The notes under the pieces are model-generated. The model was given only the letters and a program-made list of their open reading frames with translations, had not been told where the DNA came from and searched no databases. 25,522 nucleotides of DNA from a virus, in IMG/VR virus record IMGVR_UViG_3300025873_000041, positions 1-25,522 of that record. One strand, written 5' to 3'. Shown piece by piece: positions 1 to 5,652 of the stretch; the first letter of the stretch is position 1; every line of letters begins with the position of its first letter. The position numbers were made by a program, and so were the translations under genes.

Positions 1-75
1 TTTTCCTCGGTTTGGTTTATCTTCTCTTCACTCTTCTATTATACATGAACACACTATAGTTTGAAGAGTTATTTC
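1..75 (-). promoter_or_regulatory. Promoter cassette copy 1 (drives a gene left of the window)
   Basis: Read on the minus strand, this is one of five near-identical promoter/leader modules in the window. The -35 is TTCAAA (plus-strand 60-65) and the -10 is TATAAT (38-43), with a 16-bp spacer. Perfect 7-bp inverted arms ACTCTTC and GAAGAGT (63-69 and 30-36) bracket the promoter, 26 bp apart. The leader ends in an ACCGAGG-type ribosome binding site at the window edge, so the controlled gene starts just outside the window. The arms suggest a repressor or activator site, but no binding protein is identified. Confidence 0.75.
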
Positions 76-100
76 GTATTATTTTTCAATAAACCAGGGC

Positions 101-123
101 AAAAAAAAGCCCCCGTGGGGGCT
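101..123 (-). terminator. Intrinsic terminator of the 141-503 gene
   Basis: On the minus strand a GC-rich hairpin (AGCCCC / GGGGCT, plus-strand 108-123) is followed by eight T residues (101-108 as A on the plus strand). It lies 17 bases past the stop of the 141-503 gene and upstream of promoter copy 1, so it closes a one-gene transcription unit. Confidence 0.85.
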
Positions 124-140
124 CGTTTCAGGTTTGGCTT

Positions 141-503
141 TCAGGATGGGATGGAGTTAATTTCCATAAGTCTCTCAACTTCTGATCTGAGTGCATCCAT
201 GAAAAAGGTGGTCTGGGAGATGTTTCCTTGGAACCATTTTCCATTTGTTGTATCTTCGATCATCACCGCGTGATTCGTGGAGCAGATAAAATCAGCTTGA
301 TAGCAACAATCATAATCCATTATGTATTCTTCATTATTGAACCCTCGATCTTCAATTAGCCAGCTTGCATATTTGGTAATTGTTGCTCCATTTTGGAACC
401 GTATCCATTTTCCAGTTTCCCAACTTTTGCTTCTGATGTTGATCCGGATTGGGTTCGCGTTCTCGATTGCTTCTTTGATCTGTTCTATTGTGAGTTTTTT
501 CAT
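141..503 (-). CDS. Hypothetical protein, 120 aa, in a single-gene transcription unit
   Basis: I do not recognise the family. The protein begins with a charged segment (MKKLTIEQIKEAIENANPIR), followed by a mixed alpha/beta-looking body with aromatic residues and a CC pair in the middle (DYDCCYQADF), and a C-terminal amphipathic helix (FFMDALRSEVERLMEI). There is no signal peptide or membrane segment, so it is probably cytoplasmic. The ATG at 503 sits 6 bases after a CCGAGG ribosome binding site in the leader shared with the other cassette genes. It has its own promoter upstream (504-581) and its own terminator downstream (101-123). This one-promoter, one-gene, one-terminator layout matches small early phage genes that act on the host, but that role is inference only. 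Confidence 0.75.
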   Translation of the reverse strand: MKKLTIEQIKEAIENANPIRINIRSKSWETGKWIRFQNGATITKYASWLIEDRGFNNEEYIMDYDCCYQADFICSTNHAVMIEDTTNGKWFQGNISQTTFFMDALRSEVERLMEINSIPS

Positions 504-581
504 TTTGTCCTCGGTTGGTTTAGTGTTTCTTTCTACTCTCTCATCATACCATGTTACAGTATCATTGGAAGAGTTATTTTG
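504..581 (-). promoter_or_regulatory. Promoter cassette copy 2 (drives the 141-503 gene)
   Basis: Minus-strand copy of the repeated promoter module. The -35 is TTCCAA (plus 565-570), the -10 is TATGAT (543-548), and the spacer is 16 bp. The upstream CAAAATAACTCTTCC block is the same as in the copy at 3866. The left arm ACTCTTC is intact (568-574); the right arm at 535-541 is imperfect but is placed at the same 26-bp distance. The module ends in the ACCAACCGAGG leader directly before the ATG at 503. Confidence 0.8.
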
Positions 582-599
582 ATCTTTCTACAAATCAAA

Positions 600-974
600 T
601 TACTCGACCCGCCTTTCACCAGCCGCCCTTCGGATCTTCTCCTCAGTCCGAATGTCTTCCACTGTGATCGCCACATGATCGAGGGTGGATTGTAATTTAT
701 TCAGCGATGCGAAAACGCCCTTCAACTTTCTCTCAATACCATCCGTCAATGAATCTCTGTGTGAATTTATATCTTCAATTACAGCTTGGTAGCGATCCCG
801 CAGATCGGCCAATTCCTTCTCTCTTCGGTCGCGCAGTTCCTCCAACTCCGCAGTAAAATCGGCCAACATCTTGTCTTGCTTTTTGGCAGATTGAATGGAC
901 CCATAAATTAAATAAATAGCAAAAAGCCCAAGGGCTGAGTAGTCCAACAGCGAGCCCAGCAATTGATCGATCAT
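600..974 (-). CDS. Small membrane protein with coiled coil (holin- or spanin-like, uncertain)
   Basis: The 124-residue protein has an N-terminal hydrophobic segment at about residues 10-27 (YSALGLFAIYLIYGSI), then a long charged heptad-like helix at about residues 35-70 (ADFTAELEELRDRREKELAD), and a further helical tail. One membrane pass plus a coiled coil fits phage holin-associated or spanin-like proteins, but nothing in the sequence proves a lysis role. The start at ATG 974 is chosen over an upstream in-frame start because GGAGG lies 6 bases before it. It is the last gene of the left minus-strand operon (replication initiator, HTH protein, adenine methyltransferase). A lytic-enzyme candidate lies elsewhere, at 6252-6854, so lysis genes, if these are such, would be split. 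Confidence 0.7.
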   Translation of the reverse strand: MIDQLLGSLLDYSALGLFAIYLIYGSIQSAKKQDKMLADFTAELEELRDRREKELADLRDRYQAVIEDINSHRDSLTDGIERKLKGVFASLNKLQSTLDHVAITVEDIRTEEKIRRAAGERRVE

Positions 975-1071
975 AGAACCTCCAGCCTCAAATATAGCGC
1001 AGAACCAAGGGGCACAAAAATCGAAAACATTCTCCATCGGTTACAATGTGTTGATCACACATGGGGATACG

Positions 1072-1242
1072 ATGCCGGAAAAAGAGACTACTTTGTCAGC
1101 ATTGATCCCGCTGTTGAAAGAATTCCCGACATTGATTTTGGCCTTGCTCGTTTGGTCTGAACTACGCGAGATCCGAATACAGATTGTGCCTATTTTACAC
1201 AAGCTGGAGACGCGATCTATTGAGTGTAACTCCATCAGATAA
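1072..1242 (+). CDS. Possible small membrane protein on the plus strand (56 aa)
   Basis: This short ORF lies on the opposite strand in the only sizeable gap (975-1247) of the left minus-strand operon. Starting at ATG 1072 it encodes a hydrophobic leucine-rich segment (LSALIPLLKEFPTLILALLV) followed by an amphipathic helix (ELREIRIQIVPILHKLE), a plausible one-pass membrane peptide. A GGGG run lies 5 bases before the ATG; an in-frame ATG at 1048 has no visible ribosome binding site. The minus-strand reading of the same region gives no convincing protein. I see no clear promoter for it. It could be a holin-like or regulatory peptide, or a chance ORF. Confidence 0.42.
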   Translation: MPEKETTLSALIPLLKEFPTLILALLVWSELREIRIQIVPILHKLETRSIECNSIR

Positions 1243-1247
1243 TTTGG

Positions 1248-1718
1248 TTATTTGACAATAGCCGAGAATCGAGGTGTTCTTCTCTTCTCATCAAAAACCA
1301 GTAGACAGGATGGGGCTGGAGCCGAACTTTGTGCTTCCTGGAATTTGATCCGTCCTTTTACCAATCGAATTTCGGCTGACCGCATCGCCCAATCATGCCA
1401 CCACTTTGTGTCGGTACGGGCAAAAGTAAGACATACGACAGTGCAGCCTTTGGTGCTTTCCCAATATGCTTTTTCGATCCATTTTCCAATTTCACGACCA
1501 TAAGGAGGATTGAGCCAAATCGATCCACCAGCGGAGAGCGAACACCAATCCATACTCAGCGCATTTTCGGTCAGATAGGGTACGCACTTATGGTTTTCAT
1601 GGGATGCGGCTGCGTCAAGTACAAAATCGAATTCCTTATTGATCTTGTTGAAGAACGCCCAAGGCGTCCCCCAATCCTGTTTTTTGCTGCTGAATAATTT
1701 ATCATCCGACCAACTCAT
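1248..1718 (-). CDS. Phage DNA N6-adenine methyltransferase (Dam-type, phage_Nmethyl family)
   Basis: Transfers a methyl group from S-adenosylmethionine to the N6 of adenine in DNA. The 156-residue protein matches the compact phage family in length and order: QDWGTP near residues 14-19, the SAM-binding region FVLDAAASHENHKC at 32-45, and the catalytic NPPYG at 70-74. It ends with the usual basic, proline-containing tail. The ATG at 1718 is 6 bases after the stop of the preceding HTH gene, so the two are co-transcribed. Its likely roles are protection against host restriction or timing of replication. GATC sites are conspicuously dense in this window, which would suit a GATC-specific enzyme, but the recognition site cannot be read from the protein. 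Confidence 0.88.
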   Translation of the reverse strand: MSWSDDKLFSSKKQDWGTPWAFFNKINKEFDFVLDAAASHENHKCVPYLTENALSMDWCSLSAGGSIWLNPPYGREIGKWIEKAYWESTKGCTVVCLTFARTDTKWWHDWAMRSAEIRLVKGRIKFQEAQSSAPAPSCLLVFDEKRRTPRFSAIVK

Positions 1719-1724
1719 AATTGT

Positions 1725-2273
1725 TCACCCATCTGTAATCCAGATCCGACCGCCATTGATTACTCGTGGTATTGCTGTCATCCAATCCGACCCGCGCCAG
1801 ATTGGTACAATCGCATTGGGAAAAAGCAATCTTGTACAATGCTGTCCCTCCATCCACTGCGCGATCAATGAGAGACAATTCTTCACCTTTTCATGTTTTG
1901 CGGGGTCATCAAATCGGTGTAGCTGTGCAGATCTGGAAAACCATTTTGTAGATCCACACCATTTGGTAAATGGATCCGCTGCCCATCTACGGTGAAGAGA
2001 ATAGAACATCGCAAGAATTCCCGCCTCTTCCAATGATGGTGATGGAGGTATTTTTGTGCAATATGCATTGACTTTTCGCCCTCCGCGTTTTGTTGTCTGC
2101 AACAGTCCCCGATTTTTCAGTCTGGATGATCCCCGTTTGATGGTCCCCGAATCCAGGCCGGTTACCTCTGCGATCTCTCTGTGGCCAATCTCTGTCTTTG
2201 ATCGAATCGCCAACCAGATCAGGATCTCGCTTTTTGTGCATTTGCTCAATGTCATTATCTCTTCGGGGTTCAT
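1725..2273 (-). CDS. HTH (winged-helix) DNA-binding protein, 182 aa
   Basis: The N-terminal third is a helix-turn-helix of the MarR/DprA-like winged type: KSEILIWLAIRSKTEIGHRE, then IAEVTGLDSGTIKRGSSRLK as the recognition helices, and a basic wing (TTKRGGRKVNAYCT, about residues 60-73). The rest has no family I recognise. The ATG overlaps the stop of the replication-initiator gene by 4 bases (ATGA, 2270-2273), indicating translational coupling. By position it may be a replication accessory protein or operon regulator; in lambda the equivalent slot after O holds P, but no helicase-loader motif is visible here. Confidence 0.72.
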   Translation of the reverse strand: MNPEEIMTLSKCTKSEILIWLAIRSKTEIGHREIAEVTGLDSGTIKRGSSRLKNRGLLQTTKRGGRKVNAYCTKIPPSPSLEEAGILAMFYSLHRRWAADPFTKWCGSTKWFSRSAQLHRFDDPAKHEKVKNCLSLIAQWMEGQHCTRLLFPNAIVPIWRGSDWMTAIPRVINGGRIWITDG

Positions 2274-3112
2274 AGCATCAACCGAAAAAGAATATGCTCT
2301 GTATTCTTGGATTTTATCAACCGACGAAGGTGGCCTGGATCCTCTTTCGGTGGTGGATGATCCTCCAACATCTGTTCAATGTCGGGGTTTTTTCGTAATG
2401 GTGTGAGCTTACAAATAGATGCGGCTTCAATAATTGGGACACATGTTTTCACCCACTCAAAAAGAACTGCGGGAATTCCTCTTGGACATTTGGGTACACC
2501 ATTCGTTTCTGTCTTCAAAGGAATCCAATCCTTTTCTACTTTTTTTAACTCTTTGGGTGCAGGTTTTGCAGGGTCTATAAATTCAGGAAGGGTAATTAAA
2601 TTAATTGTCTCTTCTTTTTCTCTTCCTTCTCTCTTATGGTGTCCGATTTGACAGGTTTTTGTGACAGATATGTCATGTTTACCTGTCAAATATGTCATGT
2701 TCGATTGTCCACTTTGGCATGTTTCTTCGTCCTCCAACCTGTCAGATATGTCATGTTTGTCCGATATGTCAGGTAAACCTGTCACATTTGTCATGTTTTC
2801 CTGTCCTGGTTGACAGGTTTTCCTGTCAGATATGTCATACCTCAAAGCGAGAATAAATCTTTCTTGACTCCTGCAACCTCCCTGGATTACAAATCCATTC
2901 TCTCTGAGCCAAGCCAATCCCCGATAGACTTGGCGATCTGAGATTTTCAGGTTTTCGGCTATTCGGATGATCCTAGGGAATACTGCCCCGGTTCCTCTTA
3001 AATCGTGAGAGACAAGTGAAATATAAACAGCCAGCGCAGATGCTGGTGGTTTTTTACTCATAAGCTGCCCCATTTCATTCATGGTAATCTGGGCAAATGC
3101 TGGTTTCGACAT
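2270..3112 (-). CDS. Replication initiator-like winged-helix protein (lambda O-like)
   Basis: The 280-residue protein starts with a winged helix-turn-helix at about residues 20-85: PPASALAVYISLVSHDLRG, IAENLKISDRQVYRGLAWLR and ENGFVIQGG. This is the layout of phage replisome organisers. The middle, residues about 91-150, is low complexity and repetitive at the protein level (three TCQxG units, several DISD and NMT units) because the DNA beneath it is a cluster of 17-bp iteron-like repeats. The C-terminal part is basic with proline segments. An origin inside the initiator gene is the arrangement of lambda O. It is the first gene of the left minus-strand operon, with the divergent control region 3113-3310 upstream. 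The start at ATG 3112 follows AAAGGATCAAA. The family assignment is by architecture, not by a diagnostic catalytic motif. Confidence 0.75.
   Translation of the reverse strand: MSKPAFAQITMNEMGQLMSKKPPASALAVYISLVSHDLRGTGAVFPRIIRIAENLKISDRQVYRGLAWLRENGFVIQGGCRSQERFILALRYDISDRKTCQPGQENMTNVTGLPDISDKHDISDRLEDEETCQSGQSNMTYLTGKHDISVTKTCQIGHHKREGREKEETINLITLPEFIDPAKPAPKELKKVEKDWIPLKTETNGVPKCPRGIPAVLFEWVKTCVPIIEAASICKLTPLRKNPDIEQMLEDHPPPKEDPGHLRRLIKSKNTEHILFRLML
2662..2838. repeat. Iteron-like repeat cluster inside the initiator gene (candidate origin)
   Basis: Six copies of a repeat with plus-strand consensus CCTGTCAGATATGTCAT occur at 2662-2676 (5' end lost), 2682-2698, 2738-2754, 2758-2771 (variant TGTCCGATATGTCA), 2778-2794 and 2822-2838. 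Extra TGACAGG/CCTGTC half sites lie between and beside them (about 2649 and 2811). The core is a near-dyad, TGACA-N4-TGTCA when the arms are perfect. Spacing is irregular, which argues against CRISPR. The placement inside a winged-helix initiator gene strongly resembles the lambda ori in gene O. Confidence 0.75.
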
Positions 3113-3136
3113 TTTGATCCTTTGGTGTATTCGTGA

Positions 3137-3167
3137 CCAAGGATCAAATGTGATACACTATCCTTGG
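3137..3167. promoter_or_regulatory. Inverted repeat, candidate operator before the initiator gene
   Basis: Perfect 8-bp arms CCAAGGAT (3137-3144) and ATCCTTGG (3160-3167) are separated by 15 bp. The site lies 25-55 bases upstream of the initiator start, where a minus-strand promoter would be expected. There is no T tract after either arm, so a protein-binding site is more likely than a terminator. No promoter consensus is clear enough to fix a start point. Confidence 0.5.
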
Positions 3168-3173
3168 ACATTC

Positions 3174-3217
3174 ACCCGTCGATTTCATGTTTAGCGGCAT
3201 TGATCGACGGGTTTTTG
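3174..3217 (+). terminator. Hairpin with T run, candidate terminator in the divergent region
   Basis: Perfect 10-bp arms ACCCGTCGAT (3174-3183) and ATCGACGGGT (3203-3212) enclose a 19-base loop and are followed on the plus strand by a short T run (3212-3216). A plus-strand terminator here is odd, because the nearest plus-strand gene starts after it, at 3311. It may end a short RNA made from within 3113-3173, or be a protein-binding dyad or attenuator in a minus-strand leader. Confidence 0.5.
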
Positions 3218-3310
3218 TTTGTGGTCATTCCCTGACCGTTGGCTCTTGTTCCGTTTGAAAGCGTTGATGTATATGATACAGTATAACACACTTCACACGG
3301 GGAATTCAAA

Positions 3311-3859
3311 ATGACTACAGATCCGATCTATTTTGTAGACACCGAAACGACGGGACTATCAGCGAAACGACACGAGATAACCGAGATATGTATCCTCCGC
3401 AGACAAGAAGGAGAAGTGGACCGGCAGTGGACTTGGAGGGTAAATCCAGATCGTCTATATATGGCATCACCACGCGCACTTGAAATTAACGGATTTGATA
3501 TGGAGATTTGGGCTGAGACAGGATTGAGCCAATCCGAGGCAGCGAAAGAATGTGCAGAGGTACTTCAATCACCAGGGACTATCGTTGCCCACAATGCACA
3601 GTTCGATCTCAAGTTCCTATATGAATTGATGCACCAGCAACAACAGGCTTTTTCATTCCCAGAAAATGTTGTATGCACCCGAACCCTGGCGCACCAGCTT
3701 TCGAGTGTCACCGGATGGGACAAATGTTCGATGGACGCAATCCGTGGATATATGGGTTGGTCAACCGAAGGAGCCCACACCGCTACGAAAGATGTGGATG
3801 ATTTGGCGAAGCTGTATGATCACCTGATTGGGTTGATTTCAGATCGGGTATCTGTTTGA
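3311..3859 (+). CDS. DnaQ-like 3'-5' exonuclease (DEDDh family)
   Basis: Likely a proofreading-type or nucleic-acid-trimming exonuclease. All five DEDDh residues are visible: D10 and E12 in DTETTG (Exo I), D99 in AHNAQFDLKF (Exo II), and H156 and D161 in HTATKD (Exo III). The length of 182 residues equals a stand-alone exonuclease domain with no polymerase attached. The ATG at 3311 follows GGGGAATTCAAA. It is the first plus-strand gene after the divergent region. A weak promoter can be drawn (TTGAAA at 3255-3260, TACAGT at 3277-3282, 16-bp spacer), which is not a copy of the repeated cassette. Its substrate, host RNA/DNA or phage DNA, cannot be told. Confidence 0.9.
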   Translation: MTTDPIYFVDTETTGLSAKRHEITEICILRRQEGEVDRQWTWRVNPDRLYMASPRALEINGFDMEIWAETGLSQSEAAKECAEVLQSPGTIVAHNAQFDLKFLYELMHQQQQAFSFPENVVCTRTLAHQLSSVTGWDKCSMDAIRGYMGWSTEGAHTATKDVDDLAKLYDHLIGLISDRVSV

Positions 3860-3865
3860 AAGATA

Positions 3866-3937
3866 ATGCAAAATAACTCTTCCAATGTTACTGTGTTATG
3901 GTATGATGATAGTAGACATTAACCACCGAGGCACAAA
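3866..3937 (+). promoter_or_regulatory. Promoter cassette copy 3 (drives 3938-4222)
   Basis: Plus-strand copy of the repeated promoter/leader module, starting 7 bases after the exonuclease stop. The -35 is TTCCAA (3880-3885), the -10 is TATGAT (3902-3907), with a 16-bp spacer and TACTGTGTTATG inside it. The left arm ACTCTTC is present (3876-3882), but the right arm is degraded. The leader ends CCACCGAGGCACAAA before the ATG at 3938. Confidence 0.8.
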
Positions 3938-4222
3938 ATGTTCAAGTTGATTTTAGGACCGAAGCAATACACCAACAATACCCTGCGGCACAGCGGGGAT
4001 TTCACACAAGAAATACTCGTAGATTTTGAAGACGGACAAGAATGCTCATTGGGATTTTTGTCAGCAATGCACGACATTATTTCAGGAGAGATCATCCAGT
4101 GGGTTCTTATCGACTCCAATGGTGATAGTCTTCCGGGTCTTCAAATGTGTTTCAAATCAAAGGAATCAGCAAGAGAGGCAGCGAATTCATTTCTTGTTCA
4201 GTACCTGAAAAGAACGGCATAG
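3938..4222 (+). CDS. Hypothetical protein, 94 aa
   Basis: No family is recognised. The protein is acidic in its first half (LVDFEDGQECSLGFLSAMHD), has a beta-like central segment (IIQWVLIDSNGD) and a C-terminal helix rich in alanine and serine (SKESAREAANSFLVQYL). It is small and soluble by appearance, with no signal peptide or membrane span. It has its own cassette promoter upstream and a strong terminator 25 bases past its stop, making it a single-gene unit like the 141-503 gene. That organisation suggests independent early expression, not a subunit of a larger complex. Confidence 0.75.
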   Translation: MFKLILGPKQYTNNTLRHSGDFTQEILVDFEDGQECSLGFLSAMHDIISGEIIQWVLIDSNGDSLPGLQMCFKSKESAREAANSFLVQYLKRTA

Positions 4223-4246
4223 AAGCAAACTCCAAACCAGACACGA

Positions 4247-4267
4247 GCCCCCTTCGGGGCTTTTTTT
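4247..4267 (+). terminator. Intrinsic terminator after 3938-4222
   Basis: Stem GCCCC (4247-4251) and GGGGC (4256-4260) with a CTTC loop, followed by seven T residues. It separates the 3938-4222 gene from the next promoter cassette. Confidence 0.9.
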
Positions 4268-4289
4268 GTCCGGGCTTATTGTAGAGATA

Positions 4290-4363
4290 ATGCAAAATAA
4301 AGCTTCCAAAGATACTGTGTTCATGTATAATGGAAGAGTAGAACAAACCAACCGAGGCACAAA
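4290..4363 (+). promoter_or_regulatory. Promoter cassette copy 4 (drives 4364-4567)
   Basis: The -35 is TTCCAA (4304-4309) and the -10 is TATAAT (4326-4331), with a 16-bp spacer and an extended -10 TG. The left arm is AAGCTTC (4300-4306), whose CTTC pairs with the perfect GAAGAGT right arm (4333-4339), again 26 bp apart. The leader ends ACCAACCGAGGCACAAA immediately before the ATG. Confidence 0.85.
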
Positions 4364-4567
4364 ATGTTAAACGAAATAATCACCCTTCCATTTTTTCCAT
4401 ACACCGGAAGGGTCGTAAAAGAGCGATTCCAAAATATGGCAGAGATTGAGATTATCGAAACCAACCTTGATCCAGTTGAAAAAACAAACCCTGAATGGGC
4501 GAAGTATATTTATCAAAATCAAGGAAAGAAAATGATATGTCTTCCCTTCGTGTTTACAAGAAAATAA
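4364..4567 (+). CDS. Hypothetical protein, 67 aa
   Basis: A very small protein of unknown function. It has a hydrophobic, aromatic N-terminus (IITLPFFPYTGR), a charged middle (AEIEIIETNLDPVEKTNPEW) and a basic end. There is no clear membrane span. The ATG lies behind the standard cassette ribosome binding site CCGAGG, 7 bases away, which is the main reason to accept it as a gene. Downstream lies a terminator-like hairpin without a T tract, so its transcript probably continues into the 4622-5131 gene. Confidence 0.72.
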   Translation: MLNEIITLPFFPYTGRVVKERFQNMAEIEIIETNLDPVEKTNPEWAKYIYQNQGKKMICLPFVFTRK

Positions 4568-4589
4568 ACCCAAACACTACCTGAAACGA

Positions 4590-4602
4590 GCCCTTCGGGG
4601 GC
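4590..4602 (+). other. Terminator-like hairpin lacking a T tract
   Basis: GCCC (4590-4593) and GGGC (4599-4602) repeat the GCCC-TTCG stem used by the true terminators at 4247 and 5618, but the following bases are ACAACC instead of T. It sits just before the CCACCGAGG ribosome binding site of the 4622 gene, which has no cassette promoter of its own. It looks like a decayed cassette boundary joining two units. Confidence 0.55.
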
Positions 4603-4621
4603 ACAACCACCGAGGAAGAAA

Positions 4622-5131
4622 ATGTTATTGAGCAAACAACACCCCTGGACCGATGGCCGACCAATCAAAGTCATATTCCAGGGCATCGAATATATCGCAC
4701 ATGTACGGTTTTGCTATTTTACAGGAAAGATTGATATGGACATTGTTGGTACTACAAAATCGGTAAACGGACCCAAATATAGATCAAAGGCACACCATGC
4801 CATCGCACAGAAGGTGAAAGTCATGGCGAAAAATGCCGATCTGACCAACGAAGGCGACAAGCCATCAATCGACCGATACTTTAACTTGGATGGCGTATTT
4901 TGGATAAAATCGGGGCGCGCTGACCACTGTAGAAACACCACGAAGACACATGCCTGTATTTCAGGAAGCACCGTGATGCTTTGTGGGGCAAAGCAAGGAG
5001 ATATGTATTGGGATGCTGACGCTGAAGACGTATCTTGCAAACGCTGCCAAAGGGTCATTTCCAATCGGGTCTTGCCTGCGCCCACTATCAACTCAGAGCT
5101 TTCTGCTTCTCTCGGTCGATACTTCAAATAG
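4622..5131 (+). CDS. Hypothetical protein with a C-terminal zinc-binding Cys/His motif
   Basis: The 169-residue protein has an N-terminal half of unknown type with a basic AHHAIAQKVKVMAK helix (about 57-70). The C-terminal half has a likely zinc site, H110, C121, C139 and C142, in the pattern THACISG...LCGA...VSCKRC. This H/C-C-CxxC pattern is common in small phage proteins and usually means a structural zinc knuckle. The function is unknown; nucleic-acid or protein binding is an inference. The ATG at 4622 follows ACCGAGGAAGAAA. It has no promoter cassette of its own and is probably read from the 4290 promoter through the weak hairpin at 4590-4602. Confidence 0.75.
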   Translation: MLLSKQHPWTDGRPIKVIFQGIEYIAHVRFCYFTGKIDMDIVGTTKSVNGPKYRSKAHHAIAQKVKVMAKNADLTNEGDKPSIDRYFNLDGVFWIKSGRADHCRNTTKTHACISGSTVMLCGAKQGDMYWDADAEDVSCKRCQRVISNRVLPAPTINSELSASLGRYFK

Positions 5132-5140
5132 AGGTACATA

Positions 5141-5215
5141 GTGCAAAATAAAGCTTCCAACTGTAGTGTGTTATGCTATAATTGAAGAGTAGAAAGAAAC
5201 CAACCGAGGCACAAA
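5141..5215 (+). promoter_or_regulatory. Promoter cassette copy 5 (drives 5216-5611)
   Basis: The -35 is TTCCAA (5155-5160), the -10 is TATAAT (5177-5182), with a 16-bp spacer and extended TG. The left arm AAGCTTC (5151-5157) and perfect right arm GAAGAGT (5184-5190) are 26 bp apart. The leader ends ACCAACCGAGGCACAAA before the ATG at 5216. Confidence 0.85.
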
Positions 5216-5611
5216 ATGAAAAAAGTCACAGTCGACACAGTAGGATTATCTCTCAAAGAGCGAGTGGCAGCAGACCGAAGAGAACGACGCGAAAACGCTG
5301 TTCACTTCACACTCTCAACAATGGTTATCAATGACCAAACAAGCCTGAAATGGGAACATGAATCCGATGATTGGATGCACTATTTAGTCAATGAGCGGGG
5401 GCAGCTTGTCGCGACCATACACAAAGCATCCTTCAATACAAACGGTCAAGCAACAAATGATCGAAGTGGACGCTCCCGTCGCGCTGATGGTCCACGATAC
5501 ACCGGTAGCCTGATTGTGAATGGTCAAGACGTAGAAATAGCACCTGAATTTACGCTCCATGGAATGAAAGAATCACTTATTGAAAAAGCGGAAGAGCTTT
5601 TTTGCCAATAA
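5216..5611 (+). CDS. Hypothetical protein, 131 aa
   Basis: No known family is recognised. The N-terminus is strongly charged and basic (SLKERVAADRRERRENAVHF), followed by a beta-rich region (WEHESDDWMHYLVNERGQLV, TGSLIVNGQDVEI). A polar Arg/Ser-rich loop lies in between (about residues 80-92). There is no membrane segment. It is a single-gene unit with cassette promoter copy 5 upstream and a strong terminator 7 bases after the stop. It is the last plus-strand gene before the convergent boundary with the late operon. Confidence 0.75.
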   Translation: MKKVTVDTVGLSLKERVAADRRERRENAVHFTLSTMVINDQTSLKWEHESDDWMHYLVNERGQLVATIHKASFNTNGQATNDRSGRSRRADGPRYTGSLIVNGQDVEIAPEFTLHGMKESLIEKAEELFCQ

Positions 5612-5617
5612 ACCACC

Positions 5618-5638
5618 GCCCTTCGGGGCTTTTTTTTT
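5618..5638 (+). terminator. Intrinsic terminator closing the plus-strand region
   Basis: Stem GCCC (5618-5621) and GGGC (5626-5629) with the stable TTCG tetraloop, followed by nine T residues. It is the same stem as at 4247 and, without T residues, at 4590. Confidence 0.9.
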
Positions 5639-5652
5639 GCCCTTTTGCATTA

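Noticed and set aside
575-600. Inverted repeat TTTGAT/ATCAAA after the 600-974 gene as a terminator
   Set aside because: Only 6 bp of AT-rich stem without a T run; more likely chance sequence next to promoter cassette copy 2.
1041-1235. A minus-strand 64-codon frame in the operon gap
   Set aside because: It has no ribosome binding site, and its protein looks random, while the overlapping plus-strand frame has a hydrophobic helix.
2662-2838. Repeat cluster considered as a CRISPR array
   Set aside because: Repeats are only 17 bp, unevenly spaced, near-palindromic, and lie inside an open coding frame; they fit initiator iterons better.
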